Shown one piece after another: positions 8,842 through 12,808 of a stretch of DNA of 12,808 nt. The stretch comes from Gryganskiella cystojenkinii (Eukaryota > Mortierellomycota > Mortierellomycetes > Mortierellales > Mortierellaceae). Where the stretch lies: the NCBI GenBank assembly GCA_015852425.1, contig JAAAIG010001007.1, forward strand, positions 1-12,808, written 5' to 3'. Under the pieces are notes generated by a model. That model was given only the letters and a program-made list of their open reading frames with translations, had not been told where the DNA came from and searched no databases. Position 1 is the stretch's first letter; every line of letters begins with the position of its first letter. The translations under genes and the position numbers were made by a program.

Positions 8842-11800
8842 ATGGCAGAGTCGGTTTCCCAGGACCTGTGCCTAGTCGACAAGATCCTTGACAAGAGGAT
8901 CGATGTCGATACAGGTGAGGTCGAATATCTCATCCGATGGTTAGGTGCAGACCGGGATGGGAACGATTTCGAAGACTCATGGGAACCCGATTACAACGTC
9001 TTTGGCGAGGAACTTATCGAGGAGTTCGAGCGGATGCGGGCTGCGAAGAGGTTACAACATCAGACCAACAAGGCCAGTCGGTTGATCGCTAACTCTGGCT
9101 CAGCGGCAACAATCGCGGATACTGCTGCTCTGTCAAGTCCCAGTCCAGGGATTGATGACGACGGAGATGAAATTTTTGTTTCGAGAAAAAATCAAATCCC
9201 GCCACGATACTATCCACCACCACAAGTTCCGACGGCATTGTCGTCATCCTTCGCATCTGAGGCTATTTCAGCTCAAGGTGGATATCAACAAGTACCGTCA
9301 CTTGCAGTACCACTTCCATTTGATCGTGGCCATCCAGGACACACCTCGAGCCACTATCTATCTCGATATCCGGTCATGGCTCGACCCCCGCGGACACCTG
9401 CACCTTTGCCGTCATATCCACAACCATCTCAGTCTGCATTTGCAAGAAACATATCATCTGGATCACTATCATCAGCCCCATCGGGTTTCGAGTCCACCGA
9501 TGTCATGAAAGTGGACGGGGCTGACGAACTTGAACCCCACGGAGAGAAGAGAAAGAGGGTAAAAGCAACGCGTGTATTTTAGACTCTTGCGATGATGATG
9601 AGAACCTGATTTATTATATTGATATTTATGATATTGACCCCGAGTCTATTTTTTAATATTATATAGGACGGAGCATCAGTTCTGGCCCGGAGATATTTAT
9701 CATCGTCATCCCGTCGTGGAGAGTCTAGACATATTGTGCGCCCTATTTGTCTGGAATCGGACGTGGAGCGACTCTATATCAAGAGGTTAATCTCAAGGTC
9801 GACTCTTATCAAAGACGAGGCAGCTCGGAAGGAATTGTTGATGTTTTTGAAGAACCCCGAGCATCCTGGTAATAGGGGGATTTTTATTTTTATTTTTTGC
9901 CTGTCTCTGATCCAATAGTGATTGTTCTTCATAATTCTTGGATGTTGTCAAAACGGTCAAACTGACAAACGCTACTTTCTCTCTCTTTCTTTACAGGTCT
10001 GAGCAGTAACGCAACTCTTTTGCACTCAGAGACGTGGCTCGTAGAGGTTAAGAAGCAACAACAGGCAGATGGAACGGATATGAGTTTATTTTTAGCACTG
10101 GATATTCCAAGGGCAATCGCAAAGGCTCTGTTCATCTCAGAATCAGCTCTGGAGAGTGAACGCAAAATTGCTGACCCCACACAAGGCATCGTTCTGACCG
10201 ACCATTCTGTTGTCACTGCATTGTTGATGGGTGATTTGGAGGGTATGTGTTTGGATGATCATTATTAGCGATTGGGGGTGTTACCAAAAAATCTACTTTT
10301 TTCAACAATTGGACTCATTTCCCCCATGTTTTTGCAATTTCTGTTCAATATAGGGTCTGGGCTCTTACTATCAAAATCAACGACATCAGAGAAGCAAACC
10401 ATTATACCCGACAACAGCATTGCCGCAGAGTCATTATCGCCGCCATTACCCAAAGTTGAGCCAATCACATCCGATCCCACATCTACGAAGCACGAGACAC
10501 AAGAGGAAGGCCGCAACGGATCCATCGATATGCACACTGTCACAGTCGAGACCGATTTAACAGAGCACAAGATGAATGGATCAGTAACATCAACTTTGGC
10601 TTGCGGATGGGCGGGCTGTGGACAATCACTCTCAACGGCCGAGGAACTCCAGAACCATGTCATGAATAGCCATCTGAAGGGAATTACGACCGATATGGAT
10701 GGAGTCTCGATGGCCTCACCAAAAACGCCTAGGTCACCATCCCCAGCGGTCGTCAACGGCGACTCGACTATCGATGAGACCTCAGCTGAACGGTCCTGGG
10801 AGCTTCGGTATGAATTGGCTCAAGACGCTTACCAGTCGATGAGGGATGAGATCAGTCAGTTGAAGGGACTCGTCCAGAGGACGGACCACTTAATCGAGAG
10901 CTCCAAAATGCTTTACACATCCGCAATCGGCTCCTCTCAAGAGACGATTAAGCGATTGGAGGCCTCACTGGAATGGGAGAAGAAGAAGTGGGGCAAGTAT
11001 GTGGATGAGAAGAGGCTCAAGGCTGTACCAGTTACAACGGCCGGCAACAAAAACCCTGCCGACAAGTTACAAATGCAACACCAGCCTGATACCACCCTGG
11101 ATCTACCCATGGAAGCTCAAGCGATGAATTCCATCCGTCGAATCGAGCGGCTCTTGGTAGAGGCCAAGAAGAGTCAAGAGCAATTGGAGAAGGGAAACGC
11201 GGACCTTTACAAGAGGAAGCGAGCGCTCGAGGAAGAACTGCAGCGGGTCACGAGCCAGTACGAGGTAGCCTCTGCTGAGGTCTCTGAACTCGAATCCAAG
11301 GAGCTCGTCATATTGGAGGAGCTGAAGGAGCGCCAGTTGAATATCTCTCGATGCAGGACAATGATGGAGGAGGAGCAGGAACAGTCTCGAAAGACCGTCC
11401 ACGAGTTGCAGGACAGGGTCAACTCGCTAATGCATGCACCTGTTGGAGCTATCAATCAAAAGAATGACCTCCCGATCCCACCGCCTACCACCGAAACGGA
11501 TGTAGTTATGGAAGATGCAGCTTCTGAAACTGCTGTGAGTGCTCCAGTAACTGTGAATGGAGGAGATATCATTGCAGTAGAGACGCCGCCAAATACCAAC
11601 CACGAAACTCAGCCCACAGTTTCGTTAGGAGAGGCTCAAGATGATACACCACATGTACCACCTGCACCACCTGCAGATGCCGTCATGACTGAAGAACCGG
11701 TGCCCGTTGTTTCTAAGCCGACTGCCATTGTCTCGACTGACGCTGTTTTGACGACTGGTGAACCAGCAGAGCTGGTGGCATCGTCACCTGTTTTGTTAGC

Positions 11801-12524
11801 GACTCAGCCAACACCAACATCAGACCGAACAGGATCTTCGGCAGTGGAGACAATAATCACTACACCAGTTGCTCAGGTATCAGTTCCTGTTGTTCCGCTC
11901 TCAGCACCAGAGTTCATGATACATGCACTGTCAGCAGAACCAGCAAAACCAGCAGCGGCGGTAGCATCCACAACTCCCATGCCATCAATACCCTCCTCGT
12001 CCGCGGCACCAGGATCATCAAGTACCATACCCCTCAATGGCTCCTTGGGAGCACAGAGTTATAGTTCACCGACAATCGACGGCACTGTCTCCGCAACAAT
12101 AGGTCCAGCGGCCACATCGATTTCACCGCCTGTAATCCGGATTGCACCGCCTCCACTAGCTCCAGTCCCAGTTCCAGCCCCAGCTCTATCCACACCGATT
12201 GTGCGCGAGTCACTGTCGACTGACCTGGTACAGCCAAAAATGGAGTGGCATGCATTGGAAGATCCAGACGACGAAGAACCCAACCCACCATCGACCATGA
12301 ACCTTGTTCTTCCTTCCACGCCAGATCTCTTGCAACTTGGGAACGATGAGGACTTTGATGACCTTATGGGCGACGAGTCTGTGGAACGGTCCTCTTCCCC
12401 TACGTCAAACTCGGTTTCAACACTGACCTTGAATGGATCAACTTCGTCTGCGGATCCCTTGGCAGGGCTGCTGAGTGATCCTTCAGATTTTATCGATCTA
12501 TTGACCAAAAGTCTTGATCCTTGA
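8842..12524 (+). CDS. Chromodomain, C2H2 zinc-finger and coiled-coil protein
   Basis: Probably a nuclear chromatin or transcription regulator; I do not recognise a named orthologue. Exons: 8842-9558, 9667-9868, 9997-10242, 10354-12524 (1111 aa). Order of parts: chromodomain about 10-65 (VDKILDKR..., YLIRWLG, then SWEPDYN); disordered Pro/Ser/Tyr-rich linker ending in a basic KRKR (about 236-239); an unrecognised, apparently folded region about 240-389 spanning three exons; a C2H2 finger C472-x4-C477-x12-H490-x4-H495; a charged, Trp-bearing helical segment from about 536 (SWELRYEL) to 613; a strong coiled coil about 646-748; a Pro/Thr/Ser/Val-rich stretch about 755-1040; and an acidic-hydrophobic tail with DEDFDDLMG (1053-1061) and SDFIDLLTKSLDP (1099-1111). 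The start is supported by A at -3, G at +4 and the chromodomain directly after it. The chromodomain keeps W33 but lacks the usual first cage aromatic (Cys10). The gene model is firm; the function is inferred from domains only. Confidence 0.85.
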
Positions 12525-12808
12525 GGAACATACGCTCAAACATCGTGAAGATTATCACTCTAATATCATATTTCATCTTTTCCTTTGTAAAATCCACAAT
12601 CACAAAAAAGTTGTCGTAGTTCATTTCATTCTTTTCTTTGTTTCCCCCGCATTTTGTGAAAAAAAACGCTCTTGTTACATAGCACTTGTACTCTTCTTTC
12701 TTCTCATACACTAGCCTCGCTATCCCTTCCTTCGTTTTCGGCTGTCCAGACCACCGAATTTTTTTTGAAACCTGCGTTTTCGCCCAAGAACAATAAATTT
12801 CGATCCAA
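12525..12808. other. 3' flank of the chromodomain gene
   Basis: T-rich, non-coding-looking sequence follows the stop codon. Short open frames on both strands here are low-complexity and unsupported. It is probably the 3' UTR and terminator region, and may include the start of another gene's flank. Confidence 0.55.
12792..12797 (+). terminator. AATAAA polyadenylation-signal candidate
   Basis: This is a canonical AATAAA 268 nt after the stop codon at 12524, close to the window end. It is a plausible poly(A) signal for the chromodomain gene, although fungal poly(A) signals are often degenerate and an earlier site could be used. Confidence 0.35.

Noticed and set aside
9152..9508. His-rich plus-strand frame within the chromodomain gene
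   Set aside because: It is an out-of-frame reading of the Pro/Ser-rich linker; the main frame connects the chromodomain to downstream exons.
10272..10353. Coding use of the open frame before 10354
   Set aside because: The acceptor at 10352-10353 joins cleanly to the donor at 10243; the earlier part is a T-rich intron tail.
12490..12714. Short frames on both strands in the 3' flank
   Set aside because: They are AT-rich, low-complexity, overlap each other, and have no recognisable product.

Overview
This window looks like nuclear DNA from a filamentous, early-diverging fungus. A Mortierella-like or other Mucoromycota relative is the best guess, inferred from gene structure and general character rather than a database match. 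It holds three protein genes, all on the + strand. Their reading frames are broken by 15 short spliceosomal introns of 86-167 bp. These have GT...AG ends, often with GTAAGT-type donors, and exon joins keep the frame every time. The spacers carry A/T homopolymers and microsatellites. I saw no bacterial operon, mobile element, CRISPR array, tRNA or rRNA.

Layout: 1-530 is the upstream region of the first gene, with a telomere-box-like element, a TCACGTGA palindrome and a tiny upstream ORF. 531-4607 encodes the second-largest subunit of RNA polymerase I (RPA135/Rpa2/POLR1B family; 7 exons, 1149 aa). 4608-5174 is a spacer with a (GA)13 microsatellite and a degenerate NATC repeat. 5175-7937 encodes folylpolyglutamate synthase (MET7/FPGS family; 7 exons, 659 aa) with a long Arg/Ser-rich, almost acid-free N-terminal extension that looks like a mitochondrial presequence. 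7938-8841 is a promoter/leader region, probably containing a 5'-UTR intron. 8842-12524 encodes a 1111-aa protein (4 exons) with an N-terminal chromodomain, an unrecognised middle region, one C2H2 zinc finger, coiled coils, a long low-complexity region and an acidic-hydrophobic tail. It is probably a chromatin or transcription regulator. 12525-12808 is 3' flank with one AATAAA.

The first two genes are housekeeping (rRNA synthesis, folate retention). No functional link among the three is evident beyond tandem orientation. The least understood part is the chromodomain/C2H2/coiled-coil gene. The most testable regulatory idea is that FPGS makes mitochondrial and cytosolic forms from two in-frame AUGs separated by 501 nt with no other AUG in any frame. 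I found no clear evidence of a wholly new biological system.
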